This document shows positions 14,166 through 23,293 of a stretch of DNA of 64,000 nt, in pieces. The notes under the pieces are model-generated. The model saw only the letters and a program-made list of their open reading frames with translations, had not been told where the DNA came from and made no database searches. Source of the DNA: an uncultured SAR116 cluster alpha proteobacterium (GTDB lineage Bacteria > Pseudomonadota > Alphaproteobacteria > Puniceispirillales > GCA-002684695); the NCBI GenBank assembly GCA_902612965.1, contig CACMFN010000008.1:1-64000 (forward strand), in the 5' to 3' direction. The position numbers and the translations under genes were made by a program. Numbering within the stretch: position 1 is the first letter of the stretch; each line of letters begins with the position of its first letter.

Positions 14166-15541
14166 ACAAAAAGTTTTCCAGGGTTCAATAGTCCTTTTGG
14201 ATCAAAGGCATGTTTAATACCTTTCATAAGTTTAATAGAGGCACCAACTTCTTTGGCAAGAAACTCCGCTTTGCCATATCCTATGCCATGCTCACCAGTG
14301 CAAGTTCCTCCCAAATCAATTGCTTTTTCTACCATCCATTTATTATGAGACTTAGCTTTTTTGAATTGTTCTTGATCACCAGGCTCGATAAGATAAAGTA
14401 AGTGAAAGTTTCCGTCCCCTACATGCCCTACAAGTGGAGCCTGTAAATTCATCTCTTTTAATTTTTCTTTAGATTCTATAATACAATCAGAAAGTGAAGT
14501 TATGGGAACGCAAACATCGGATGACCAAGCCTCACATCCAGGCTTAAGTGCCAAAGCTGCATAATAAGCATTGTGCCTTGCCTCCCAAAGTTTATTTCGT
14601 TCTTCGGGTAGGTTTTTCCAGATAAAATTTGCCCCACCATATTCTCTCGTAATTTCTTGGATTGTTCTTGTTTGTTCAGAGATTTCATTTTCTGTACCAT
14701 GAAATTCAAAAAACAGAGTAGGTTTGGGTTTAAACTCATTTAATTTTGAATAATTAATGCAAGCCTCCATTTGCACTTCATCCAATAACTCAATTCTAGC
14801 TAATGGAACACCGCTTAACAAAGATTCAATTACTGAATTAACTGAATCTTCTAGATTATCAAATTGACAAACAGCAGCAGAAATATTAGGTGGATTACCA
14901 TATAATTTTAATGTTATTTCCGTAATAAGACCCAATGTTCCTTCAGATCCTACAAAAATTCTAGTAAGATCATATCCAGCTGAACTTTTTCTTGCTCTAC
15001 CACCAGTTTTAATAATCTCACCATTAGCCATTACCACCTTCAAACCCATTACATTATTTCTCATTGTACCATATCTAACTGCATTAGTTCCGCTTGCAGA
15101 AGTAGCTGCCATACCTCCTATTGTTGCATCTGCTCCAGGATCTACAGGGAAAAATAAACCTGTGTCCTTTAACTGAGAACCTAATTCTTTTCTTGTAATA
15201 CCTGCTTCAACAGTACAATCCATATCAAGTTGGTTAATTTCCAAAATTTTTTTCATTTCCGAAAAATCTATGCTAATTCCTCCTTTTAGTGCACCAATAC
15301 CTCCTTCTAAAGAAGTTCCTACACCAAAGGGAATGATTGGAATAGAATAGTCTGAGCAGGTAAGAACTATATCTCTAACTTCATTTGTACTTTGAGGGAA
15401 TACAACTCCATCTGGTGGAGCTGCTGGATAATAGGCTTCATCTTTGCCATGGCGCTCTAAAATGGTTTTATTAGTTGTAAATCTTTTACCAAACTTCTGT
15501 TGTAATTTTGCTTTAACTTTTTCTAAATTATCGTTTTTCAA
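14162..15541 (-). CDS. FAD-linked D-lactate/2-hydroxyacid dehydrogenase (GlcD/DLD-type)
   Basis: Flavoprotein of the FAD-binding-4 plus FAD-oxidase-C architecture (459 residues), probably oxidising D-lactate, glycolate or a related 2-hydroxyacid with electrons passed to the respiratory chain. The FAD-binding half (about 40-210) shows IIPFGVGTSLEGG, DPGADATIGGMAA and VGSEGTLGLITEITLKL. The C-terminal half has HVGDGNFH and GEHGIGYGK, which carry the metal/substrate His residues. The only plausible start is TTG at 15541. The N-terminal HGKDEAYYPAAPPDGVVFP is typical of eukaryotic-like D-lactate dehydrogenases. Substrate is not determinable; no glcE or glcF neighbours are present. Confidence 0.87.
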   Translation of the reverse strand: MKNDNLEKVKAKLQQKFGKRFTTNKTILERHGKDEAYYPAAPPDGVVFPQSTNEVRDIVLTCSDYSIPIIPFGVGTSLEGGIGALKGGISIDFSEMKKILEINQLDMDCTVEAGITRKELGSQLKDTGLFFPVDPGADATIGGMAATSASGTNAVRYGTMRNNVMGLKVVMANGEIIKTGGRARKSSAGYDLTRIFVGSEGTLGLITEITLKLYGNPPNISAAVCQFDNLEDSVNSVIESLLSGVPLARIELLDEVQMEACINYSKLNEFKPKPTLFFEFHGTENEISEQTRTIQEITREYGGANFIWKNLPEERNKLWEARHNAYYAALALKPGCEAWSSDVCVPITSLSDCIIESKEKLKEMNLQAPLVGHVGDGNFHLLYLIEPGDQEQFKKAKSHNKWMVEKAIDLGGTCTGEHGIGYGKAEFLAKEVGASIKLMKGIKHAFDPKGLLNPGKLFV

Positions 15542-15589
15542 TTTTAGAATCTATTCTTTTATGAGTATTATAATTTGATTAATTTATAT

Positions 15590-15618
15590 AAAATATATTA
15601 TTGATAATAATATGTTTT
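15590..15618. repeat. AT-only 13-bp hairpin between dehydrogenase and djlA
   Basis: Arms at 15590-15602 and 15606-15618 pair completely around a GAT loop, with one G-T wobble, and are followed by a T-run. It lies between two divergent genes, so it is not a 3' terminator of either. It could be a regulator site or chance in AT-rich DNA. Confidence 0.35.
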
Positions 15619-15650
15619 AGATTTTTTTCAAAAAAATAGTTAAATTATAA

Positions 15651-16373
15651 ATGAATATTTGGGGTAAACTAATTGGTGGTGCAACTGGTTTTGCAATTGG
15701 AGGTCCAATTGGAGGTCTCTTAGGCACACTAGCAGGTCACGCAATCGATTCAAAAATAATTCCAAAATATATCAATGTTAATAATAATTATGAAAGCATT
15801 GTTTTTACTGCAGGCGTAATTGCGCTTTCAGCTAAGATGGCAAAGGCCGATGGACGAGTTACAAAAGAAGAAATACTTACATTTAGAAAGTTTGTCCAAA
15901 TTCCAAAGGAAAATATTGATGAAGTTAGTAAGTTATGGGAATTGGCCAAAGAAACAACAAATGGCTATGAACTTTATGCAAGACAAATTTATAATTTTTT
16001 TAAAAACGAAAAAGAGATATTAGTTAAAATCTTAGATTTATTATTTGAAATTGCAAAGTCAGATGGAAACATTAAATCAGAAGAATTAAATTACCTTGAG
16101 GTGGTGTCAAAGATATTTAATTTAGATGAAAAGACTTTTAGGCAACTTTTTGCTCAACATAAGTCAGAAGGAAACCCATATGACATACTTGGGGTCCAAT
16201 CAACAGACGATTTTGAAGAAATTCAAAGAGTATGGAAGCAAATGGTCAAAAATAATCATCCTGACAAATTAATGGGTAAAGGCATGCCAATTGAGTTCAT
16301 TAATACAGCAAATCACAGATTGGCTGCCATTAATTCTGCATTTGAAGAAATTAAAAATTTAAATAAACTTTAA
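15651..16373 (+). CDS. djlA: DjlA-like membrane-anchored J-domain co-chaperone
   Basis: A 240-residue protein with the DjlA layout. A Gly-rich N-terminal membrane segment (about 4-28, KLIGGATGFAIGGPIGG) is followed by a TerB-like helical domain (about 45-170) and a C-terminal J domain (about 178-240) with the essential HPD in NNHPDKLMGKG. It is expected to sit in the inner membrane with the J domain in the cytoplasm, stimulating DnaK. It is slightly shorter than E. coli DjlA. It stands alone between the divergent dehydrogenase and rnpB. Confidence 0.88.
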   Translation: MNIWGKLIGGATGFAIGGPIGGLLGTLAGHAIDSKIIPKYINVNNNYESIVFTAGVIALSAKMAKADGRVTKEEILTFRKFVQIPKENIDEVSKLWELAKETTNGYELYARQIYNFFKNEKEILVKILDLLFEIAKSDGNIKSEELNYLEVVSKIFNLDEKTFRQLFAQHKSEGNPYDILGVQSTDDFEEIQRVWKQMVKNNHPDKLMGKGMPIEFINTANHRLAAINSAFEEIKNLNKL

Positions 16374-16404
16374 ATTAATAATTTTAGAGTAAGATTTACC
16401 AAAA

Positions 16405-16437
16405 TTGACAATTCAATTAAAATATTGTCATGTAAAA
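16405..16437 (+). promoter_or_regulatory. Candidate rnpB promoter
   Basis: A perfect TTGACA (16405-16410) lies 28 bases before the RNase P RNA 5' end, the right distance for a -35 box. The -10 at 17-base spacing (TCATGT, 16428-16433) is weak. Confidence 0.4.
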
Positions 16438-16800
16438 GAGGCAGATTATCGGATAGTCGCTGTAACCACAGAGGAAAGTCCGGGCTCCACAAGACAATGA
16501 TGCCGGGTAATTCCCGGCTAGGATAAAATCCTAAGGGAAAGTGCAACAGAAAATATACCGCCTTAATTGGTAAGGTTGAAAAGGTGAGGTAAGAGCTCAC
16601 CGCAAATATGGCAACATATTTGGCAGTGTAAACCCCATCAGGAGCAAGACCATATAGAGGTGTATGTATTTATTACAAACTAGTCTTGGTTTATCACCTG
16701 GGTAGGTCGCTTGAGATCATTAGCAATAATGATTCTAGATGAATGGCTATCATTAATAATTACTATTAATACAGAACCCGGCTTATAGATAATCTGTCTC
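16438..16800 (+). ncRNA. rnpB: RNase P RNA
   Basis: This is the catalytic RNA that trims tRNA 5' leaders, about 363 bases long and of bacterial type A. The terminal P1 helix forms between GAGGCAGATTATC (16438-16450) and GATAATCTGTCTC (16788-16800). The hallmark conserved cores are present: GAGGAAAGTCCGGGCTC near 16470, AGGGAAAGTGCAACAGA near 16533, the GTAAACCCCATCAGGAGCAA region near 16627, TGGGTAGGTCGC near 16700, and the 3' ACAGAACCCGGCTTATAGA near 16770. It lies immediately upstream of the mraZ regulatory region. Confidence 0.97.
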
Positions 16801-16873
16801 AAAATCAATTAATGAAGAACAAAAATGGAACATATATATCTTTATTTGTTTTCTATCAATATTTAGTTGACTT

Positions 16874-16908
16874 ACCATGAAATCCCATGTTAACCCATAT
16901 TATCCCAT
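16874..16908. promoter_or_regulatory. Predicted MraZ operator: four 10-bp-phased boxes
   Basis: CCCAT occurs at 16884-16888, 16894-16898 and 16904-16908, with a fourth degenerate copy ACCAT at 16874-16878, each exactly 10 bases apart. On the minus strand this reads as repeated ATGGG, matching the TGGG-N-type tandem repeats that MraZ binds in characterised bacteria. The boxes lie 22-56 bases upstream of the mraZ start. A possible -35 TTGACT (16867-16872) abuts the array, so binding should block transcription of the cell-wall cluster. Confidence 0.75.
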
Positions 16909-16929
16909 TTATTTTTTAAGGAGGGTAAA

Positions 16930-17406
16930 GTGGACCTATTTTTGTCCACATTTGAAAGTAAAATCGACAAGAAAGGAAGGGCATCTATTCCTGCAAGATA
17001 CCGTTCATTATTAGAAAGAAATAATGAAGAGTTGATTTTATTTACGACACCTGAAACACAATACATACAAGGTTGTGGCAATAATTATATTAACAGATTG
17101 TGGCAGACCAATCTTGAACTCGACCAAGTTTCAGATGAAGCTTTGTATATTCAAGACATTTTATCAGATTCAACTCATGTGAAAATTGATGCTGAAGGTA
17201 GGGTTTTGCTATCCGAAAATTTAATTAATGTCGCAGACCTTGAACAAACTATTTTATTTGCTGGAAGAGGTGAAACTTTTCAAATTTGGAATCCCAATAA
17301 ATATATCTCAGAAAAGGAAGAACGTTCAAAACGTTTTAAATTGGCTGGACCACAAACATTGATGCTAAAAAAAAACAATGAATTATTAAATGAAAAAAAT
17401 AAATAA
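16930..17406 (+). CDS. mraZ: Transcriptional regulator MraZ
   Basis: DNA-binding regulator of the division and cell-wall cluster. The 158-residue protein has two tandem MraZ/SpoVT-AbrB half-domains: residues about 1-55 (FESKIDKKGRASIPARYR) and about 75-120 (VKIDAEGRVLLSENLI), each with the DxxGR core. Start is GTG at 16930, supported by the best ribosome site in the window, AAGGAGGG (16918-16925). Its 3' end overlaps rsmH by 17 bases. Autoregulation through the upstream box array is expected. Confidence 0.93.
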   Translation: MDLFLSTFESKIDKKGRASIPARYRSLLERNNEELILFTTPETQYIQGCGNNYINRLWQTNLELDQVSDEALYIQDILSDSTHVKIDAEGRVLLSENLINVADLEQTILFAGRGETFQIWNPNKYISEKEERSKRFKLAGPQTLMLKKNNELLNEKNK

Positions 17407-18343
17407 ACATACTCCCGTTTTACTAAATGAAACTATAAAAAACTTAAATCTTAAAGATGACGGAGTATACGTTGATGCCACTCTTGGTATGGGTGGGTAT
17501 ACAAGAAAAATTTTAGATAATTCTAATTGCACATTAATTGGAATTGACAGGGATCCATTTGCAATTAAAGAAGCATTGCCACTTATAAAAAAATATGGCG
17601 TTCGTCTAAAACTTATTAACGGGTTATTTTCAAACATTGAGCAAATACTAAAAGAATTAAAAATCCAAAGGATTAATGGAATTACTTTTGATTTTGGAGT
17701 TTCATCTCCACAACTTGAAAACCACAAAAGAGGGTTTAGTTTTAAGCTTGATGGACCTCTAGATATGAGAATGGGTCAAAATAATTTCTCAGCTTCAGAT
17801 TTTATAAATAAAAATGACCAAATTACGATAGAGAATATTCTAAGAGTTTACGGTGAAGAGAAAAAAGCAAGACAATTATCAAAAGCAATTATTTCATCAA
17901 GACCTATCGAAACCACAAAACAATTAGCAGAAATTATTTATACAATTTTAGGAACTCCTAAAAAAAATAAAATTAACCCTGCAACTAAAACCTTTCAAGC
18001 TATTCGAATTGCAGTAAATAATGAACTAGAGGAAATTAAAACTGCCCTTAATGCATCCCTTAAATTATTAGCCCCAAAAGGAAGAATTTTAGCTGTTTCA
18101 TTTCATTCACTCGAGGATAGGATAGTAAAAAAGTTTTTTCATGAAAATAGTGATTTAAAAGAGAATTCAAATAGACACCTACCACCATCATTTAATAGTA
18201 CTCCAAAACTTAAAATAATATCTAAGAAACCAATATTGCCTAATGAAACAGAGTTAAATCATAATATTAGATCAAGATCGGCCAAGTTAAGAGTAGCTGA
18301 AAAACTTCCCCAAAAAAATAAAAATATAAGTGAGGCAGCTTAA
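17390..18343 (+). CDS. rsmH: 16S rRNA (cytosine-1402-N4)-methyltransferase RsmH
   Basis: SAM-dependent N4-methylation of 16S rRNA C1402 in the decoding centre. The 317 residues match the MraW/RsmH family: HTPVLLNETI at the N-terminus, SAM motif DATLGMGGYTRKIL (about 23-36), GITFDFGVSSPQL near 99, a PLDMRMG segment near 122, KTFQAIRIAVNNEL near 203 and FHSLEDRIVK near 240. It overlaps mraZ by 17 bases and shares one base with ftsL, the canonical dcw order. Confidence 0.97.
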   Translation: MKKINKHTPVLLNETIKNLNLKDDGVYVDATLGMGGYTRKILDNSNCTLIGIDRDPFAIKEALPLIKKYGVRLKLINGLFSNIEQILKELKIQRINGITFDFGVSSPQLENHKRGFSFKLDGPLDMRMGQNNFSASDFINKNDQITIENILRVYGEEKKARQLSKAIISSRPIETTKQLAEIIYTILGTPKKNKINPATKTFQAIRIAVNNELEEIKTALNASLKLLAPKGRILAVSFHSLEDRIVKKFFHENSDLKENSNRHLPPSFNSTPKLKIISKKPILPNETELNHNIRSRSAKLRVAEKLPQKNKNISEAA

Positions 18344-18693
18344 TGTGGAAATTTTCAATTATTTGTAGTTTTATGGCAATTTTTACAGGAATTATACTTA
18401 ATTTAATATCCAATTCAATTCATGACAAAAGGAAACAGTTATCAGAATTAGAAAAAAGAATTGAACAGAAAATTGAAAAATTAAAAATATTAGAAACCGA
18501 GTGGGAATTTCATACTCAACCAGACAAACTTATGCAAATTGCTGAAGATAAGTTAGGCATGTCCACTAAAGAAATTGAGCAATTTACCAAAATAGAAATT
18601 GTGAAATTACGAAGCTCAGCTTGGAAACTTGATTTAGGTGTTACTAAAGAAAACTTATTGAAAGATATTGATTATAAAAAAGTGAGAAACTAA
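18343..18693 (+). CDS. ftsL: FtsL-like divisome protein
   Basis: A 116-residue bitopic membrane protein: a short cytoplasmic start, one membrane helix (about 4-25), then a coiled-coil-prone region rich in Lys/Glu/Leu (SELEKRIEQKIEKLKILETEW) and a short PDKLMQIAEDKLGM segment typical of alphaproteobacterial FtsL. Sequence identity in this family is always low, so the call rests on topology, length and position between rsmH and ftsI. It should join the FtsQLB complex that activates FtsWI. Confidence 0.85.
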   Translation: MWKFSIICSFMAIFTGIILNLISNSIHDKRKQLSELEKRIEQKIEKLKILETEWEFHTQPDKLMQIAEDKLGMSTKEIEQFTKIEIVKLRSSAWKLDLGVTKENLLKDIDYKKVRN

Positions 18694-18696
18694 AGT

Positions 18697-20385
18697 ATGT
18701 GGACAAATGATAGATTTATTCTTGCTTCTAAAGAAATAAAAAAAGCTCGAAGGAGGCTATTGGTATCATTTGTTTTTGTTTTTTCAGTATTTATAGGAAT
18801 ATTTTCACAAATACTATCCTTTCCATTTCAAGAAAAAAACAAACTTTTATTAGCAAATCAATTAGCAAATAGTGATGACAGAGCTAAAATAACTGATAGG
18901 AATAATAATATTCTAGCAATTAGCGTTCCAGCTTGGACAATGTATGCTGATCCAATTGAGGTTTTAGAACCAACTAAAACAGCAGCTTTTCTTCACCATT
19001 TGATGCCTGAGAAAGATCTTAATTTTTTAAATAAAAAATTAAACCTAAATAAAAGATTTGTTGAAATTGATAGAGTTACAAGCCCTAAAAGATACCAAAC
19101 AATTTTTAATTCCGGAATAACAGGTATTCATTTTTTAAAAATTCAAGCAAGAATTTATCCAAAAGGTGATTTGGCATCTCATATATTAGGAAATGTAAGT
19201 AAAGATGGTGAGGGTTTAGCAGGAATTGAAAGGCAATTTGATACTGCGCTTAAGTCTTCTAAAAACCCTGTAAAACTTACAATTGATAGTAATATACAAT
19301 ATATTTTACAATCTGAAATAAAAAAACAAATAGATTTTTTTGATGCAGACGCTGGAGCTGGTGTTGTTTTAAACATTCAAAATGGGGAGGTTTTGGGTTT
19401 AAGTTCATTTCCATCATTTGATGTTAATTATTTTGGAGAAGCCTCAAGAAATGAGATTTTTAACAGAGCAACATTTGCGAGTTACGATATGGGCTCTACA
19501 TTTAAATTAATTAATACAGCAATTGCTTTAGACAGTGGAAAAGTAAACTTAAAAGATAAATTCGACACCACAAAGCCTCTATATATTGGAAAACATAAAG
19601 TTGATGATTTTAGATATTTGAAAAGACCAGCCAATGTTGCTGAAATACTTATTAATTCATCAAATATTGGTTCGGCATTAATTGCTGAAAAAGTTGGTCC
19701 AAAAATTCAAAAAAATTATTTTGACTTGTTAGAATTAACAAAAAAAGCTGATTTGCCTTTAATGGAAGTTTCTAAACCTATTTTCAATGAAAAATGGACA
19801 AAATCGAATTCTATGACTGCTTCATATGGTTACGGCCTGGCAGTCTCCCCTATTCAGTTGGCAAGTGCAGTAGCCTGCATATTTAACAAAGGTGATTTTA
19901 TCAAACCTAAACTGATTGTTGATAATAAAGAAACTATTAAAAAAAGAGTTTTCAGTGAAAAAACATCATATTTAATGCGTAAACTTGCAAGAGCTGTAGT
20001 GACACATCCTGATGGTTCAGGAAAAAAATCAGACGCATTTGGATATTTTGTTGGAGGTAAAACTGGGACTGCAGAAATGATAAATGGCAGTGGTGGCTTT
20101 CAAAAGCATTCTAATTTATCATCTTTTGTTGGGGCTTTTCCTATTAATAATCCAGAATACTTAATACTAGTTTTAATTGAAAATCCTAAACCACAAATTG
20201 AAAAATTAAATCATCATTTTACTACAGGTGGTCAAGTCGCAGCACCAGTTGTAAAGGAAATTGTAAAGAAAATTGCCCCAATATTAAATATCCATCCTGT
20301 TGTCACAGATTTGCCTAAAATAGAACAATCTTTGAAGCTTGAAATACTAAGTAACAAAGTGAGGTTAACTAATGCATCTCTCTGA
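18697..20385 (+). CDS. ftsI: Septal peptidoglycan transpeptidase FtsI (PBP3)
   Basis: Class B penicillin-binding protein cross-linking septal peptidoglycan. The 562 residues comprise one N-terminal membrane anchor (about 22-42), a pedestal domain (DDRAKITDRNNNILAIS), and a transpeptidase domain from about 190. The catalytic motifs are STFK (MGSTFKLIN, near 269), SSN near 323, and KTGTAEM near 453. A hydrophobic anchor with no PASTA repeats is as expected for proteobacteria. It starts 3 bases after ftsL and overlaps murE by 14 bases. Confidence 0.95.
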   Translation: MWTNDRFILASKEIKKARRRLLVSFVFVFSVFIGIFSQILSFPFQEKNKLLLANQLANSDDRAKITDRNNNILAISVPAWTMYADPIEVLEPTKTAAFLHHLMPEKDLNFLNKKLNLNKRFVEIDRVTSPKRYQTIFNSGITGIHFLKIQARIYPKGDLASHILGNVSKDGEGLAGIERQFDTALKSSKNPVKLTIDSNIQYILQSEIKKQIDFFDADAGAGVVLNIQNGEVLGLSSFPSFDVNYFGEASRNEIFNRATFASYDMGSTFKLINTAIALDSGKVNLKDKFDTTKPLYIGKHKVDDFRYLKRPANVAEILINSSNIGSALIAEKVGPKIQKNYFDLLELTKKADLPLMEVSKPIFNEKWTKSNSMTASYGYGLAVSPIQLASAVACIFNKGDFIKPKLIVDNKETIKKRVFSEKTSYLMRKLARAVVTHPDGSGKKSDAFGYFVGGKTGTAEMINGSGGFQKHSNLSSFVGAFPINNPEYLILVLIENPKPQIEKLNHHFTTGGQVAAPVVKEIVKKIAPILNIHPVVTDLPKIEQSLKLEILSNKVRLTNASL

Positions 20386-21850
20386 TTTAAATAATCCTGA
20401 GATTTTACTTCCAAAAAATGCGGACAAAATTCCCATTAAGTCTATAACATCTGACAGCAGAAAATTAACTAAAGACTGTATGTTTGTAGCCATAAAAGGT
20501 TATGAAAAAGATGGGCACGATTTTATCGATGAAGCAATATCTGGTGGCGCAAGCAATATTTTAGTAGATTATAATTATAAAGTTACAAAGAAACTACCTT
20601 TATCTAAATCTAAGAATGTTAGAAAAGCATTAGCTCTTGTAGCCTCAATATATTTCAATAAACAGCCTAATATTATTGCAGCTGTCACCGGTACAAATGG
20701 CAAGACTTCAGTATGTACTTTTTTGAAGCAAATATGGGATTTAAATAATTTCCAATCAGCTTCCTTAGGAACATTAGGATTAAATGCTAGTAAAGAAGTA
20801 AAGCATAAAGTAACACAAAATGAAAATTTAACAACTTTAGAGCCAATAGAGCTTCATGAATGTATTTCTAAAATTAAACGATTAGGTGTTGATCGTCTTG
20901 CTTTAGAAGCATCTTCCCACGGCCTAGAACAACATAGGCTTGACGGTGTTAAGGTTTCATTAGCTTGTTTTACAAATTTATCACATGATCATATAGATTT
21001 TCATAAGTCTTTAAATAACTACAAAAAACAAAAATTTAGGCTTTTTACAGAAATTCTTCAGGACAGTGGTACGGCTGTCATAAATATTGATGATGTGAAC
21101 AGTAAGGAGCTTTTAGACAAACTTCATAAACGCAACGTTAATATTATTACTTTTGGAAAATCACCTAATGCAAATTGGAAAATTAAAAAAATTTTTGAAA
21201 CTGGAGATCATAAAACTTTTGAATTATTTGTAAATAAAAACAGTTTCATTGTCCCTACTGCATTAAATTCTAACTTTCAAATTTACAACGCTGTAGCTGC
21301 AGCCTGTTTAGCTCAAGCTAGTGGCATTCCATTGGAGCATTCGTTAGAATCTCTAAAAAACTTGGTCTCTCCTAAAGGGAGAATGCAGGAATTGAAATCA
21401 CATAATGGGGCTAAAATTTATATTGATTTTAGTCATACGCCTGACGCTTTAGAGAGTATTTTAAAGGAAAAATCAAAACAAAATTCAAAATTATTTTTGG
21501 TTATCGGATGTGGAGGCAACAGAGACAATCAAAAAAGAAAAATTATAGGCCATATAGCTAGTAAATACTCATTCAAAGCAATCATTACCGATGACAATCC
21601 TAGGAATGAAAACCCTAAAGAAATTAGAAGTGAAATAATAAGAGGAAAGCTAAAAAATAAGGATAACTTAATTGAAATCGCTGACAGAAAGCAAGCTATT
21701 TTAAAAGTTTTAGACATGTCTCGTAAGGGCGATATTGTAATTATAGCTGGCAAAGGTCATGAAAAGTATCAAATTTATGGAAATCAGAAAATACCACATG
21801 ACGACTTTAAATTTTGCCAAGACATTATTAAAAATAAAGGGCAAAAATAA
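20372..21850 (+). CDS. murE: UDP-MurNAc-L-Ala-D-Glu:meso-DAP ligase MurE
   Basis: ATP-dependent addition of the third stem-peptide residue. The 492-residue protein has the three Mur ligase domains. The N-terminal domain contains TSDSRKLTKDCMFVAIKG; the P-loop is TGTNGKTSVC (near 109); ASSHGLEQHRLDGV follows; the C-terminal DDNPRNENP motif (near 409) has the DNPR signature that selects meso-diaminopimelate. The organism therefore probably has a DAP-type wall. It overlaps ftsI by 14 bases and abuts murF. Confidence 0.96.
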   Translation: MHLSDLNNPEILLPKNADKIPIKSITSDSRKLTKDCMFVAIKGYEKDGHDFIDEAISGGASNILVDYNYKVTKKLPLSKSKNVRKALALVASIYFNKQPNIIAAVTGTNGKTSVCTFLKQIWDLNNFQSASLGTLGLNASKEVKHKVTQNENLTTLEPIELHECISKIKRLGVDRLALEASSHGLEQHRLDGVKVSLACFTNLSHDHIDFHKSLNNYKKQKFRLFTEILQDSGTAVINIDDVNSKELLDKLHKRNVNIITFGKSPNANWKIKKIFETGDHKTFELFVNKNSFIVPTALNSNFQIYNAVAAACLAQASGIPLEHSLESLKNLVSPKGRMQELKSHNGAKIYIDFSHTPDALESILKEKSKQNSKLFLVIGCGGNRDNQKRKIIGHIASKYSFKAIITDDNPRNENPKEIRSEIIRGKLKNKDNLIEIADRKQAILKVLDMSRKGDIVIIAGKGHEKYQIYGNQKIPHDDFKFCQDIIKNKGQK

Positions 21851-23293
21851 ATGGAGCTTTGGAATTCACATGAACTTTGTAAAGCAGTCAACGGAAAATC
21901 TCTGAATAATAGTTTCTGGCAAGCCAGTAGTATATCCATAGACACGAGATCCATTAAAGATGGTGGCGTCTTCTTTGCATTAAAAGGAAATAAAGTAGAT
22001 GGACATAAATTTATAAATCATGCTTTTGAAAATGGTGCCGTAGCAGTTGTTGCCAACAAAAAACATAAAATTGAGCATGAAAATAAAAATATTATAAAGG
22101 TAGATGACACATATAAAGCACTTGAGACGCTTGGAGTAAACAGGAGAGAAGTTAGTTTATCAAAACTAATAGCAATTACTGGCAGTGTTGGGAAAACTAC
22201 CGTAAAAGATTATCTTTTTTCTATCTTAAGCAATAAGTTCCATTGTTATGCAAATGAGGGTAATTATAATAACAAAATTGGTGTTCCACTAAGCATTTCT
22301 CAAATACCAAAAAATGCTAAATTCGCAATTCAAGAAATGGGAATGTCCTTTTCAAATGAAATTAAATATCTATCAAATTTAACCAAACCAAATCTTTCAA
22401 TAATCACAAATATTGGAAGTTCACATATTGGAAATTTCAAAAACTTATCTGATATAGCATTAGCAAAATCAGAGATTTTTTACGGCATGAAAAAAGACGG
22501 CATTGTTATTCTTCCTGGTGAAAGCAAGCATTTAGACATTCTTAAGTCCGAAGCTAGGAACCGTGGGCTAAAAAATTTATTTTTTTTCGGAATAGATAGT
22601 AATAATGACTGTTTTATTATTAGTAAAAGGAATAGATACAATATCATTGAGGTAACTGTTTCTATTATGGGAGAAAAATTATCTTTTAAAATTAACAGCC
22701 ATCAAAATCATAATATTTTAAATACAGCTGCAGCAATTCTAGCTGCAAAAACTTTAGGATTAACTAATAAAGAAATAGATCAAAGTTTATCAGTTTTTAA
22801 TTCAGTAGAAAGAAGAGGTAAAATATACTATTTAAATCATCCTTCTGGATCAAAAGTTACACTCGTTGATGACAGTTATAACGCAAGTTATGAATCTACC
22901 TCTTCTGCTTTAAAATCACTAAGAAACTTATCTCTTTCTAAACCACTTTTGATATTAGGAGATATGCTTGAATTAGGAAAATTTTCAGCTCAAGAGCATA
23001 AAAAATTAATTCCTATTATTAAAAATACAAATCCAAGACTAGTAATATTTATTGGAGAGGCAATGTCAAAAATCTCTAAAGAAATTAATAGTAATTTTGA
23101 TTGTATATGCTTTGAAAGCTCTCACAAAGCAAAGAAAGAAATCCCTAATCTAATAAAAAATAATGATCTAGTGTTAATAAAGGGTTCAAATGGCATGAAT
23201 TTAAATTTGATCACTTTGGCAATAATTAATTTTTTCAAAAAATTGAAATTAAATAATAATATTCATACTAAGGAACAGAACTATGCTGTATGA
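21851..23293 (+). CDS. murF: UDP-MurNAc-tripeptide:D-Ala-D-Ala ligase MurF
   Basis: Adds the D-Ala-D-Ala dipeptide to finish the pentapeptide. The 480 residues include [18 protein letters not shown] at the N-terminus, P-loop [13 protein letters not shown] near 112, [11 protein letters not shown] near 136, an EMGMS segment near 161, and [11 protein letters not shown] near 341. It begins at the base after the murE stop and overlaps mraY by 11 bases. Confidence 0.96.
   Translation: MELWNSHELCKAVNGKSLNNSFWQASSISIDTRSIKDGGVFFALKGNKVDGHKFINHAFENGAVAVVANKKHKIEHENKNIIKVDDTYKALETLGVNRREVSLSKLIAITGSVGKTTVKDYLFSILSNKFHCYANEGNYNNKIGVPLSISQIPKNAKFAIQEMGMSFSNEIKYLSNLTKPNLSIITNIGSSHIGNFKNLSDIALAKSEIFYGMKKDGIVILPGESKHLDILKSEARNRGLKNLFFFGIDSNNDCFIISKRNRYNIIEVTVSIMGEKLSFKINSHQNHNILNTAAAILAAKTLGLTNKEIDQSLSVFNSVERRGKIYYLNHPSGSKVTLVDDSYNASYESTSSALKSLRNLSLSKPLLILGDMLELGKFSAQEHKKLIPIIKNTNPRLVIFIGEAMSKISKEINSNFDCICFESSHKAKKEIPNLIKNNDLVLIKGSNGMNLNLITLAIINFFKKLKLNNNIHTKEQNYAV

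Noticed and set aside
6634..16437. Genomic island between the nucleoside operon and rnpB
   Set aside because: Base composition and spacing match the flanks, with no integrase, transposase, direct repeats or tRNA-end duplication.
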